The position numbers and the translations under genes are program-made. From contig JAMXBD010000694.1 in the NCBI GenBank assembly GCA_024138025.1, positions 310,001 to 374,000 of the forward strand: a DNA stretch of 64,000 nucleotides, written 5' to 3'. This document shows positions 23,480 through 34,841 of the stretch, one piece after another. Source of the stretch: Combretum micranthum (lineage: Eukaryota > Streptophyta > Magnoliopsida > Myrtales > Combretaceae). The notes under the pieces are model-generated. The model did no database searches and was not told where the DNA came from. It saw only the letters and a list, made by a program, of their open reading frames with translations. Within the stretch, counting starts at the first letter, position 1. Each line of letters opens with the position of its first letter.

Positions 23480-24300
23480 GAGAACTAAAGAAGGAATTAT
23501 TAAAAGAGGAGCACTACTCAAGTTATTCCATACATCCTAGGGGAAACAAGATGTATCGGGATTTGAAGAAGCTATACTGGTGGAATAACATGAAGAAGAG
23601 ATAGCAGAGTATGTTTGTAAGTGCTATACATGTCATTGATTAATATTAAGCATAGGAGACCGGCAGGCGAATTGAAACCTTTGCCAATACCTCAATGGAA
23701 GTGGGAGCACATAACTATAGACTTTGTTTCTACTCTACCTAGAACTAGAGAAAGATTGGATTTGGTATGGGTGATTGTCGACAGGCTTACCAAAATAGCT
23801 CACTTTATACCGATCAAAACTTGGTGTACCATGGAAAGGTTAGCAAAGTTGTACATCAAGGAGATAGCAAGGTTACATGGAATACCAGTAACCATTATGT
23901 CAGATAGAGATACCAGATTTTTTTGAAGATTCTAGAAAAGTCTACATCAAGCTTTGGGCACTAAAGTTGTTTTCAATACAGCTTATCATCCTCAGACAGA
24001 TGGACAATCTAAGATGACAATCAGACTCTAGAAGACATGTTGAAAGCATCTGTTTTGGATTTTAAGGGTAGTTAAGATGAGCACTTGCCATTGGTGGAGT
24101 TTGCATACAACAACAGCTATCAAGCGTCAATTGAGATGCTTCCATTTAAAGCTCTATATGGTAGGAAGTGTAGATCACAAATCCCTTGGGATGAAGTTAA
24201 TGATAAACAGGTTTTGGGACCATAATTGATGCAAGATGCTACTGGCAAAGTCAAGTTGATTAGACAAAGGTTACAAGTCGCCTAAAGTCGTTAGAAAGTT
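23480..24300 (+). pseudogene. gypsy integrase remnant
   Basis: An HHCC zinc region is readable at about 23505-23635 (EEHYSSYSIHPRGNKMYRDL ... CKCYTCH). The catalytic core follows: HITIDFVSTLPRTRERLDLV, VIVDRLTKIAHFIPIKT and HGIPVTIMSDRDTRF, giving the first two acidic residues of the D,D,E triad. The third should be in the GQSE motif near 24005, but the sequence reads [11 protein letters not shown], so Glu has become Lys. Several stops and frame changes also occur. Confidence 0.8.
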
Positions 24301-24335
24301 ATGCTGACAAGTGAATACGACCCTTAGAATTTCAA

Positions 24336-24780
24336 GTGAGAGAGCATGTTCTGTTGAAAATATCACCAACCAAGGGCGTTATTAGATTTGGTTTAAGAGG
24401 CAAGTTAAATCCGAGATATATGGAACCGTATGAGATTCTAGAAAAGATAGGCGATGTGGCATATAGATTAGCTTTATCTCCTAATTTGGAAGGAGTACAC
24501 AATGTATTCCATATATCTATGCTAAAAAAGTATGTTAAAGATCTTGAAGAAATAGTTGCTTTGGAACCATTAGAGGGACAACCGAATCTATCTACAATAA
24601 AAAGGTTGTAGACACCAAAGAAAAGATTTTGAGAAGGAAAGTGCTTAAATATGTAAAGTTTCAATGGACAAATTAGTCAGAATGTGAAGCTACTTGGGAA
24701 CTAGAAGAGGAAATGAGGACAAAATACCCAAAGCTTTTCAATAATCCAAGTAACTTTCGAGGAAGAAATTATTTTCTTTT
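24336..24780 (+). pseudogene. integrase C-terminus with chromodomain-like end
   Basis: The frame from 24336 reads VLLKISPTKGVIRFGLRGKL, then NPRYMEPYEILEKIGDVAYR and LALSPNLEGVHNVFHISMLK. This is the GPY/F-type integrase C-terminal domain. Past a stop near 24609, VLKYVKFQWTN and CEATWELEEEMRTKYPKLF match the layout of a chromodomain (V.W.....EATWE.E..M...YP.LF). This places the element among plant chromoviruses. Coding ends near 24780 at a poly-T stretch and a purine-rich gagaggagagacg. Confidence 0.8.
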
Positions 24781-24799
24781 TTTTTTTCTTTGGAGAGGA

Positions 24800-25800
24800 G
24801 AGACGTAGTATACAAATAAATAATTTATAAAGAAAGCTATAAGTATCAAGTGATATAGAATAAGAGGTTAATATAGTAACAAAAAAAATCTTAATATATT
24901 TGTATTTTGATCACATGACGGAAGATGAAAATTTTATATTGAACATCGGCTTCAATGCTGCCAGTGTATGTGTTTCTGGCTTTGGCAGCATAGAGCCCGT
25001 GTTGAAAATGAAGAATTGAGTTTAAGTCTTGTACACTGCCAACTTTTGTATGTACACCACCTGTGTTAATATCTATACTACCAGCATTGGTGCTGGCGTA
25101 GGCTTGAAGAAAACTGACCTGAGATGAATGGCATAGTGATACATCACCAGTGTTAATGTTTACACCACCGACATTGGATGTACGCCGCCGACTTACAGTA
25201 TAAAAACTGCCAGCATATGTACTTCGAAGGAGATAAATGGTTGCACGAGCTTCTTTATATTTTCTTCTTTGTTTCTTCTCCAAAAAATAACCTTAAACCT
25301 AAAAGTTCTCTCTATAAGTATTCTTAACAATCCAAGGGGATTCAAAAATCCAGATCAGGTAATAAGATCACTATTTCCTCTTTAGGATTTCATAGATCTA
25401 TTAGTTTCTTAGGGTTTTTCTTTTGTTTTGAAGGAGAAGTTAGATGAGACCTTAGTTTTCTTGGAGATCTGATATTCGTTGTTTATGAAGGATTTCGGAT
25501 CAAGTTTAAGTAAGTATTTTAATGTTTTTTATCTTTATGATTTCATAAAAGTAGTTTTGTTGACTTTGGTATATTTGGCCTTGGATGAGTTCTAGGGCTT
25601 GGAGAATCTATTGAGGAGATTGATTCTATTAGGGGATTTCTGTATTTCAATCAAGAAAAAAGGTGTATATTTATGTTTATGTTGAGTTAAGGTTTTAGAT
25701 AATATATGAAATTAGGTTTATTCGATGGTGTATGTTATCGAAGTTGATCTATTCATATTATTAGGTTTTGGTGAATAAGGATTTGTGTTCTAAAGGATAT
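24800..25800 (+). repeat. possible 3' LTR of the split gypsy element
   Basis: This region follows the polyprotein end and the purine tract gagaggagaga (24794), where a 3' LTR should start. It contains a repetitive ACCAC/GTGTTAA stretch, a TATA-like box (tctttatattttc, 25252) and a long transcribed-looking leader. I found no matching 5' LTR upstream of 17990 and no target duplication, so the limits are guesses. Confidence 0.3.
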
Positions 25801-25990
25801 TTGGTGATTTAGAGTCCTACTCTTTGGAAATTAATTTAGGTACGAGCTTACCTTGTTTGGTGTTTCTAGCTTTAGATTTGTGTGTTGTATGTGTTGTAGC
25901 GTTAGAATATCAAATAAACCTAATTCTATCTAGCATATTAACTTGTTTTGCTGCTTCTGCTTGGGTGTGGTTAGTAAAGACCACATGGAG

Positions 25991-27413
25991 TAGGGCTGCG
26001 AACTGATCAAACTGGACCTGATCGAACCGAAATTTCGATTCCTTTTTGAAATGGTTCGGTTCGCGGTTTGATTCAGTGAAGAGCAAATGGTTTGTGGTTT
26101 GGTTCGGGACCATGAACTAAACCATATGGTTTAAACCAAACCGAACCACTTTATATATTAAAAAAACAGGTCATCCAAGTCAAAATGCACCTCTCATTAA
26201 AGAAAAAAAAAAAGCAAAGAGACCCTTAAAAAATAAAATAAAACCACCAATAACAAGTAACATCTGGAAAAAAAGATTAAAAATAGAAACTTTAATACTA
26301 GTTTAGGCATCCTTGAATCGGAGTAAAGCATCACATAGCTATTGGTATATGTAAGATTTTTAAGAGAAGGAGAAGAAGCCAAGGATGATATAGGTGAGTT
26401 ATAGTTTTTAGAAAGACAAGGAGAAGCAACAAAGGACCGATAAATACAAGTAAGAGTAAACAAAAATAATATAAAATGGAAAAAGTAAACACCACGTGAT
26501 TCCAATGCCATCATTCTATGTTTTTGAGAAAATTGGTAAATTGGTAAAGAGGGTTGTGTGGATGGATGGGTTGGTATATTCAAAAGCATTGTGCTTACTT
26601 GTAATGTCAACTCAATGTTAATATCAATATGTTAGAAAATCATACGTATAAATGTAAGTAGTATAATTTAATTATTGATCGTGGTGTGTGTATTCATGTA
26701 TAATTTAATATTTACATATAATATATTTGTATAAAATAGGGCCAATACAATAGGCAAAAAGAAATTATAATTTAGAAAAAAATTAAAAATTAGAACTTTT
26801 GATTAAAAAAACCAAAAATAGAGATAATTGTGTAAATTTTATACATTTGTTTTTTCATAATGAGGATACAACTTAAAATTTTATTTCTCATTAACCCCGA
26901 TTCGACTCCTCAATCCTTGATGTCCTAGTATATTTGGGTAAATCCCCAATCCGGTTCTGATAACATTGCTTCTAAGTGATACATTATCAGTTATATGAAG
27001 CAATAAGTAACTAAGTAATAAAAGTGGATTAATTAGTCAGACAAAGGTTAAAAAATGAAAAAGAAAAAAGGAACATTCAAAAATTAGAACACTAGAGGCT
27101 AAAATCTAAAATTTATCTTATTTGTTTATACACTACAACAATCGAAATAGAATATGACCAGTTTAATTTTATTTTCGTGAATAATACATATCTAACTAAA
27201 AAGTTTAAAAATAGCTATTTTAATAAAAAATTAAAATAAAATAATATGTTCTATTATTTTTAAATATGTAAAACAGTTTGGTTTAGGGTCATAAATCAAA
27301 TCACGAACTGTTTACTCTTCATTTATTGAACACTTAATTGAATCGTTTTAAGAGATGATTGAAATTTCAAGAGCTTGGATTAATGATTTGATCCATTTTT
27401 TTGCAAAGCCTTA
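25991..27413. mobile_element. candidate non-autonomous DNA transposon with ~140-bp inverted ends
   Basis: The first ~140 bases (tagggctgcgaactgatcaa ... ggtttaaacc) and the last ~140 bases (27275-27413) are degenerate inverted repeats. For example, gagcaaatggtttgtggttt pairs with the reverse of aaatcacgaactgtttactc, and the tips are tagggctgc and gcaaagcctta. TAGGG-type tips with gaaccg-rich ends occur in plant hAT-like elements. No transposase frame is visible inside, and the 8 bases on each side do not match, so the insertion is old or the ends are slightly off. Confidence 0.5.
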
Positions 27414-28157
27414 TTGAATAAGAGATGGACTTAAGGTAAAAAAAAAAAAAGGAAACTCGCCTCTAATAAGAAAACTCCCTTGTAAATTAAAAAAAGTGGG
27501 TAAATATATTTACTTAAATATGGTTACTTAGTATGGTTGCTTAAATTTTTAGTTCTTTTTCAAAGTAAAATAACAACGGGTTGGGTTTTTATTGTAATTT
27601 AATAAAAAATAATATAAACACCATGTGACTTTTTCTTTAGTAATATAGATATACAATTATAAATATATATTAAATATCATGTAATATAGTAACAATGATA
27701 ATACGAATTTTGTTATATGACGAATACCTTCCAAACTTTAAGGTGACATTTTATTTTTATATGTAAACCTTATAATCCTCACCTTCAATCTCACTTTTAT
27801 ATATCGTATTTCCACTACATACTCTCTCTTTCATAAAATCCTAAAATTTTAATATTCTACATTCATTGTAGAATAACAAATTTCAAGTAGTAATGAATGT
27901 GGAAGCTATTGAACCCATTAATTAGGTTGATTATAGTATTAATAAAAAAGGTGTTTGTATAAAAAATAAAATGAAGTAGATATTTGGTTATATCAATCGA
28001 ATTGGAATGAAAAAAATGAGTGCCATTTTCGACTTGTCTACATATAAATCATCCATGGTAGTGAATTCACTTATTTGTTTATATATATCTTTATGTTATT
28101 ATAATTACTTATTTGTACATAATTTTTTTTTAATGTAAATTACACTAAAAGCTATTA
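27414..28157. other. AT-rich intergenic, nothing recognised
   Basis: No coding frame with known motifs and no long repeat could be seen. It has short A and T runs only. Confidence 0.5.
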
Positions 28158-28702
28158 GGATTTGAGGTAAGTTTATTTGAGATTTTAATATTTTGATAGT
28201 TAAAAAGAGGAATCAATATTTCGTAAAGTAAGTAAAATGAGGTATTAATATTTCATAATTCAATGAAGGGATCAACATTTGCATTAGTTTTCAATTAATT
28301 TTCCTTAATATTCAAATATGAATATTTTATTTGACTCTGAAGGGTAAATGAAGAAAATTGTATCTGAACTTTCGCAAAAAGAACAATCAAGTACCTAAAG
28401 TTTGGTTTTGAATAATTTTGTATCTAAACAAAGTTTTTGTTGACATTTTTTGTATCTAAAGTTTTCATCAACGACAAGTTAGTTTAGGTACTAAATTGTT
28501 CAAAATCAAACTTTAGGTATTTGATTATTTTTTTCTGCTAAAGTTCAAATACCATTTTCGCCTTTATCCCTCTTGTGAAATATTAATTTCTTTTTTTAAA
28601 ACCATTTGAAACCTTGATAACTTAAATGAATTTTCCTTAAATCTTCATTTATTTTTTTAACTACTTGAAATACTGATACCTTAAATAAACTTATCCCAAT
28701 TG
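28158..28702. mobile_element. MITE-like palindromic element, ~545 bp
   Basis: Outer arms pair (ttgaggtaagtttatttgag at 28162 with the reverse of aaataaacttatccc near 28697). Inner arms pair strongly: tatctgaactttcgc ... acctaaagtttggttttgaa (28361-28415) with the reverse of caaaatcaaactttaggtat ... gctaaagttcaaatac (28501-28552). The whole segment can fold on itself. No coding capacity. It resembles long-TIR MITEs of the Mutator type, but I could not identify a target duplication. Confidence 0.55.
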
Positions 28703-28887
28703 TTGATACAATTTGACGTGGTATACCATAATTTTTTTCCCATCCTTTTGCAAATAAATGGTTTTATATTCATATAATGCAATTTTAAGCCAAACTAAAG
28801 ATGACCTTTTCCTTTTAATGAATCATTTTTTTATTGTTTAATTTATTTGTACTATATTTAGGTTTTATAATTTATTCAATTTATAAT

Positions 28888-28985
28888 ATATATATATATA
28901 TATATAAAGGATTCTTTTTAGTATATAATTAATGCTTTTTAACTTTAAAGCTTCAAATTATGAAATTTATAATATATATATATAT
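28888..28985. repeat. (AT)n microsatellites
   Basis: Two TA dinucleotide runs (about 28889-28907 and 28971-28984) in an AT-rich setting. Confidence 0.7.
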
Positions 28986-28999
28986 GATTTGTAGCGATG

Positions 29000-29497
29000 T
29001 ACTCACATATTATTAAAAACATAAAGGTCTATTGTATTTATCTTATTTAATGATTATTCTTATTGACTTTACTAATAAAGCTAATAAAAGTGATATAGTT
29101 TTACTAGAATTATAATTCTACGATTTGATTATAATAAACTCTCAAAGTGTATAATAGATTTAATGGTATATTATTGAACTAATTATCTATACTTGCAATT
29201 GTGAGTGTATTCGATCATTGAAAGTAAGATGAAATTTTAATTTTACTAATATCATTTTAACTATATTGTTATTTAGCTAAGGTGAGAATAAATTATAAAA
29301 ATTAAATTAACTTTTTCATACCATAGTTTTTGCTATTAATTTTATTTTGCAAGCTATTTTATGTTTTATTTATTTATTATAATTATACTTTTATATTTTA
29401 TCCACACATATTACGGATGCGTGTGTGCTTGTATATTTTTACAAGATTGAAAATGTAAATAAGCAATTTTATTTATAATTTTCTTATGGTAAATGTT
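29000..29497. other. AT-rich intergenic, nothing recognised
   Basis: This stretch lies between the MITE region and solo LTR copy C. I see no gene and no clear repeat. Confidence 0.5.
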
Positions 29498-29896
29498 TGT
29501 CACGCCCCAGCGGGTACCCTAAACGTGACAGCCCGCTGTACATAATATTAAGCTCAAGAATGACTATCTCAGTCACTCGAAAGCTTCCATATCGGTACAA
29601 GGCGTACATTCACAACAAAGGGAGACCGCTGAAGTAATGCATTTTAAGATATTGGCAGCGGAACATACAAAATAACACTTAATATATTTCATAGAAACAT
29701 AAGGTCTTACAAATTCTAAGGGGCATTCGCCTGATGAATATATAACAACATGGTTTTACTAAATATAATATAACTAAAGCTAGAAGATTTTAGAAAAAAT
29801 CTACTCTATAGCTTTAAAATAGAATTCCTCCAAAAGCTTCTCAAAATAAGGATTCTACCCCGGAAATCAAGGTGGTCTCGGGTGCAAAAGATAATC

Positions 29897-30610
29897 CTGC
29901 AATATCAAAAGTCTATAGGAGTATAAGCATGACTAGCTTAGTGAGATATTCTTTACGCAATAGTACCCATAACAAACAAATAATCAATCAAGTTTATTAA
30001 TCAAGTATATGAATGCAACAACCATATGATCAAACATTACATACGACTATCCGGTTTCATATGCTTGATGGATTTACCCCTCCATCGGTGGTTAGGGAAT
30101 GTTTTGAACTGGGTCTCGAACGACCTCCTGAAAGTTGCGTGCATCTTGGGGTTCCAACGAACCGTACTACTAGTCCCCGGGCTTTCCATACCCAAAGCGG
30201 TCGATCTGGCTAGGCTACACCTTGAGGTCGTATTCCTCGAATGTCCTCACCCTCAAGATGTAGTTAGGCAGCTTACCTTTCCGGTCCCACGCTGAGGAGT
30301 AGTAGCAAAACTTCGAAATGATATTCTAAGTGATATGCATGAGCAATTTATTATATGGGGATTTTAATATGACATTAAATCATTTAAAGCGATCAAACAA
30401 TATTTGCACGCATAGCAATACATACATGGAATCATTTATATCAATCACGAATTGGGTTCCGATATGCTTATTGTGCATAGAGCGTACACAACGAATCACA
30501 TACATAATTCCCATAATAACCTATATGCATATCAATTTTATCTTTTCCTAACATCTAGTACTCTATTCTAAAAGCACATGCGCGAATACATAAGCGTAAA
30601 GGAAACTCAC
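29897..30610 (-). other. putative LTR-leader intron, copy C
   Basis: The minus-strand donor GAC GA|GTGAGTTTCC starts at 30610; the acceptor TTGATATTGCAG ends at 29897 (714 bp). The branch-like CTCACTAAGC is about 50 bases before the acceptor. It is supported by the same arrangement in copies B, E and F. Confidence 0.4.
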
Positions 30611-30770
30611 TCGTCCATAGCGATCTAGGAGTCGAAGTAATCCTTGGGGAAGACAAGATCGTGATCCTCGACACCTAAACAAAAGAAATACCCCACATGA
30701 GTATTTCATCTAAGTTTTATTCAAATTCTATACTTCTATCTTAGAGGATTCGTAAAAATCATATGGAATG

Positions 30771-30821
30771 GAAATTCCAATTTAAAATGGCCATAACTTG
30801 CTCATTTTAACTTGGAATTTC
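30771..30821 (-). other. conserved LTR hairpin, copy C
   Basis: The arms GAAATTCCAATTTAAAAT and ATTTTAACTTGGAATTTC pair at 17 of 18 positions around a 15-nt loop containing the conserved GGCCATAACTTGC. The same stem and loop occur in E and F at the same place before the donor. Confidence 0.6.
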
Positions 30822-32408
30822 GCATATTATATACCGATTTCTACTTACTCGAAAAGATCTATCTATTTCTAAGGTTATTTTCCTCAAAAGAAGTTATTTA
30901 GGTTTCGGAATAGTGACGTTCAGATTTGATACGAATTTTCCAAACTTCAAAACTAGAGTTTTCAAACTTTTCTTCACTCAAGGGCTTTTGTACAAAATGT
31001 AGATATATTGTATGGTTGAAAAATCCATTGAATACACACACATATATATATATATATATATACTCAAACCATAAGCATGAATTTAGTGGTATTGTCTCAA
31101 CAATGTTCTTGTAGTACAATATGTTTTGATAGTGAGATAAGCTTAAGTTTTGTAAAAAAAAAAAATTAGTGTTGTTAAGAAAATTTCTTATTTTACTAAA
31201 AGTAAGCATCTCCTCCATTTCTTACAAGTAGTTTAATCTCTTTTAAATTTCTACTACCTTATTTCTAATGTTTTAGAAAATATAATCTTTCTAAATACTT
31301 CATGGTTATATGTCCCATAGCTTTTCTAAAGTTAGATCAACTTAAAAGAAATGGTCTTTATAAGTTAATTTTTGAAAACTTATCTAGACTTTAGTATTTT
31401 AGAAATGTTGATAGAGAACTTCGACAATTGAATTTAAGAAATCCTTTGTTTAAACAAGGAACTAAGTTTTAAGAATCTTTCTTATTCTATTGGTTTGAAA
31501 AGAGAATTTGTGATAACTTTACTTTATGTATTTCTTAGTAAAACCACATTTTATTACTAAAACTTGAGCTAACTTATCTAGCTTTAGAAAAATATTTGTT
31601 TAAGATAAAATTTCAAGTTTTTAAGGAAAATAATTTCTTATGTGACAAAATTTATATTTAAAGAGAGTTCATTATTTTATTACTTAAGAAAACTCATTTT
31701 TATTATGGTTGAGACAATACAACATACTCATGTATGAATGAGAATATGTAACTATGAAAATATAAAAACAACATAAATAAAATAAGAGCATAAATAAAGT
31801 CAAGTATTGGGAACCTTAACTTCATCAAGGTATCCCGGGACTAAGAATAGACTAGTCCTCAAAGAAAAGAAAAGCAAAGAAATAAAATTGTTTTGACTTG
31901 ATTAGACAAGTCTAAAACTAGAAAGACTAGTCTTAATGTTTGCATAAAACAAGTAAATAAATTGCAAGACTTGAAAGTAAATAAATAACAAATGAGCTTA
32001 TATGCTCTAAATAAATATATATACATAATATACATAATACTTATATAAGTTACGTTAGAAACAATAATAACAATATCAACATAATAGTAACATAAAGAAA
32101 ATAAGACATGAACATGAACAAAAACAAAACATGAATAAATTGTTGCTTCTTTAACTCAATGAGCCTAAGAAACATACACTAAACTCATGTTAAGTCATAT
32201 GAACATGATGAGAGAATATGAGAAACTTTTACCTAAAGTTTAGGTAGTGGTTGAAGAAGAAAATAATGGGTTGTAGTATTATGTGGGGCTTGGTTTGCTA
32301 AAGAAAAGGAGAAACTTAAGAGAGATTTTGGGAGAGGAATTTTGTGGAGTGATTTTGGGAGAGTTTTAGTATGAATTTTGTTGTGTGAAAGAATGGAAGA
32401 GGAAGGGG

Positions 32409-32416
32409 TATTTATA
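32409..32416 (-). promoter_or_regulatory. TATA box of LTR copy C
   Basis: The minus strand reads TATAAATACCCC at about 525 bases from the LTR start, matching copies B, E and F. Confidence 0.7.
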
Positions 32417-32958
32417 GATTTTTGGAGTCGAAATTAGATGTAATAAAATAAATTGGAAAAGAAAATAAAATTGGATGAAAGAGGAGAGAGGGGAGGCCGG
32501 TTCATGAAGTGTAGGGGGGAAGAATTGATTTGTTTTGTTTATTTTGTATTAAAAGAAGTAATGTGTAAGTTGTGATGTGATTAAAGTTGTATGGGGAAGG
32601 TAAATTGTAAGGTATAGGTATGGTAGAGTGTAAGAAAAAGTAGAGATAGGTGAATAGTAATGAATAGTAGAAAAGTACTATGAATAGTAGACTAGACAAT
32701 TAAAATACCAATAGTAAAGAAAATACGTGTAATTAAGCTATATCTGATATTTTTAGGCTTTTCTATATAATTATGAACTATAATCCACAATTGTCTTAAT
32801 TTCGTTTTCTAGGCTAAAGAACACGGGATTGCGGACTAGATTCACTAGACTAAACATAGAACTAGGTTAATTTTAGGGTTTCGTTTCAACTTCCGGTTTT
32901 TAGGGTTTGCTAGTACTATTGAAAAATCTAGGGGCTTACAATGTTACCAAAATTTGTT

Positions 32959-33168
32959 AATTTACTCATCCTTAATTAAGAAAAAGGACCTTTTAGTCAT
33001 TTTAAAGATATATGACAAAAGAAAAAAATACATATCATTTTAAGATAAACAAAAAAATAATAATAATAATAATTTACTCATCCTTAATTAAGAAAAAGGA
33101 CCTTTAGTCATTTTAAAGATATATGACAAAAGAAAAAAATACATATCATTTTAAGATAAACAAAAAAA
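32959..33168 (+). repeat. near-perfect ~111-bp tandem duplication
   Basis: Two copies beginning aatttactcatccttaatt (32959 and 33071) are identical except for one T and the variable A-rich joint, an ATA microsatellite. The array starts a few bases outside the target duplication of copy C. Confidence 0.85.
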
Positions 33169-33559
33169 GAAAAACATAATAATAATCTTATACATATTTA
33201 ATCTCTTATTTTTTAAATTGAAATAGCATTTAACTCATAAAGCTTTAAATATCATATTTAGACTTAGAATTTTTTTTTCCTTAAGAATGTAGTTAGCGTA
33301 TTAATCATTTTATTTTTAATTATATATATTTTCTGTCTACATTATATATATTTTAAATTTCAAATTCTATTATTTTATACTATTATTTAATATAAATATA
33401 ATAGAATGTTATATAGTCTATAATTTAAAGTTAAATGAAAACTATAATATAAATAAAAATAAGTTATATTTGCATTTCTATTCTCCTCCTATCATGAGAA
33501 AATGCGGATTTGTATGAATCTACCCCTATTTTTAAAATTAAATCTAAAAATACTTTATG

Positions 33560-33942
33560 TTGTAAACATAATCTACCAATACAATATCCACATAAAATTT
33601 TATACTAGTAGCATACTCACAGAGTGCGCGATGAAATTCAAATTCTCGAACACATACACTAAATGCATCGGTTTTTAATTTTTTTTTAATAAAGGTCATG
33701 GACGCATTTAGGATGTGTCCAAAATGCTTCTATGAATTTAAATTTCGAATTACTTTCTGGAGTAAATGTAGGAGATAGAGTTCAAGTGTTTGTGACCTTT
33801 ATTGAAAAAACTTAATAATTAAAAACGAATGCATTCAGTGAATGCCTCTTTGAGTATACTCTATAAGTGTGTTACTAGTGTAAAATCTTATACACATTTT
33901 TTAAATGTATTTTTATGTGGGTATTGGTGGATTATGTTAATA
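33560..33942. mobile_element. MITE-like palindromic element, ~380 bp
   Basis: The left arm (taaacataatctaccaatac ... ttttatactagtagcatact) pairs with the reverse of the right arm (tgtgttactagtgtaaaatc ... gtattggtggattatgttaa). The inner parts also pair (atgcatcggtttttaatt with taattaaaaacgaatgcat). It has no coding capacity. The target duplication was not identified. Confidence 0.55.
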
Positions 33943-33949
33943 AAACTAC

Positions 33950-34640
33950 AGGTGTTTACGGATCGTTAATCAGTTTATGGTTGTATTTTTTGAACATAAT
34001 CATAATGATCGGTTTTTTGATATCTCAATTTTTAACCGGTCTGTTATAAATGGTTAACCACCTTAAATGTTAACCGTTTTGTTCAGTTAATTTTTTTAGT
34101 TTTCGGCTTTTAACCATTTACCGTAATGATTTCAACCAATCAAATTGATAATTTCAACAATGCTTATTTTTTTATCTTTTATCATAGAGTTTTTTTATAT
34201 ATATATATTAAATAGCTAAAAAAAAGAAAATCAAATTAAGGAAAATGAGAGAGACAAGCCTTTGGATATATCATTATCAACAATAATCAAACCAAATAAT
34301 TACCACATCAACTCCCATCAAACATAGGATAATAGCATTTTAATCAATATCCAAAGAACATTGAGATGTAAATTATATGTATATGTAAATATACGTATAT
34401 ATTATTAAAAAAATAATTATATGTATATGTAAATTATATATATAATAATATTTATAAATATTGAAAAAGATTAACCATTAATTGTTGTTTTTTTTGTTAC
34501 GAACCAAAATCAAAACCAAAAATCGAAAACAATAAAAGCCGTGATCCTAAATGAAAACTAATAAATCGATTAACCATATTTTTGGATTAATTTTTTTGAT
34601 TTCGGTTCAGTTTTTTAATCCCGTTGGTTCTTTTTCACAT
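33950..34640. repeat. possible second MITE/hAT-like remnant
   Basis: It begins caggtgtttacggatcg and ends near ttttcacatctaaac. The left part is rich in ggtt/aaccg and the right part in aaccaaaatc/ggttc, giving loose inverted complementarity. The pairing is weak, so this is only a suggestion. Confidence 0.3.
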
Positions 34641-34734
34641 CTAAACAAAATAAAGTATTTTTGGATTTAGTTTTAAAAATAAGGGTGGAGGCATACAAAG
34701 CCCTGAGAAATTGGATTGTAACAAACAAAACCTC

Positions 34735-34841
34735 GGACACCGGTGAGACACACACTCTCTCTCTCGAAACACCGCCCCCGCGGGCGACATCTCCGTAATC
34801 TCAACTCTCACTGGAGCGATCGTAAGCCACCTTCCCATCAG
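34735..34841 (+). other. TAF9: TAF9 5' UTR exon (predicted)
   Basis: A sharply GC-richer island with (CT)n in an AT-rich region, typical of plant transcription starts. The stretch ends ccatcag|gtacgcc, a good donor at 34842; gatc|gtaagc at 34821 is an alternative. There is no coding need for this exon, because the ATG lies in the next exon at 45642. The next downstream acceptor that fits is at 45604. The start site is not fixed and there is no clear TATA box, so it may belong to another transcript. Confidence 0.5.

Larger units (their letters stand above)
29498..32940 (-). mobile_element. solo LTR copy C, 3443 bp
   Basis: The minus strand begins TGTAAGCCCCTAGA at 32940 and ends GCTGGGGCGTGACA at 29498. 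The target duplication atgtt is perfect (29493-29497, 32941-32945). There is no internal region. It carries every conserved part of the family: TATA box, leader block (31798-31936), 51-nt hairpin (30771-30821), and donor and acceptor of the putative leader intron. A (TA)n run lies at 31042-31061. Confidence 0.92.

Noticed and set aside
30013..30295. Two overlapping plus-strand frames of 66 and 89 codons
   Set aside because: They lie in the putative intron part of LTR copy C, are on the strand opposite to the LTR, and have no domain.
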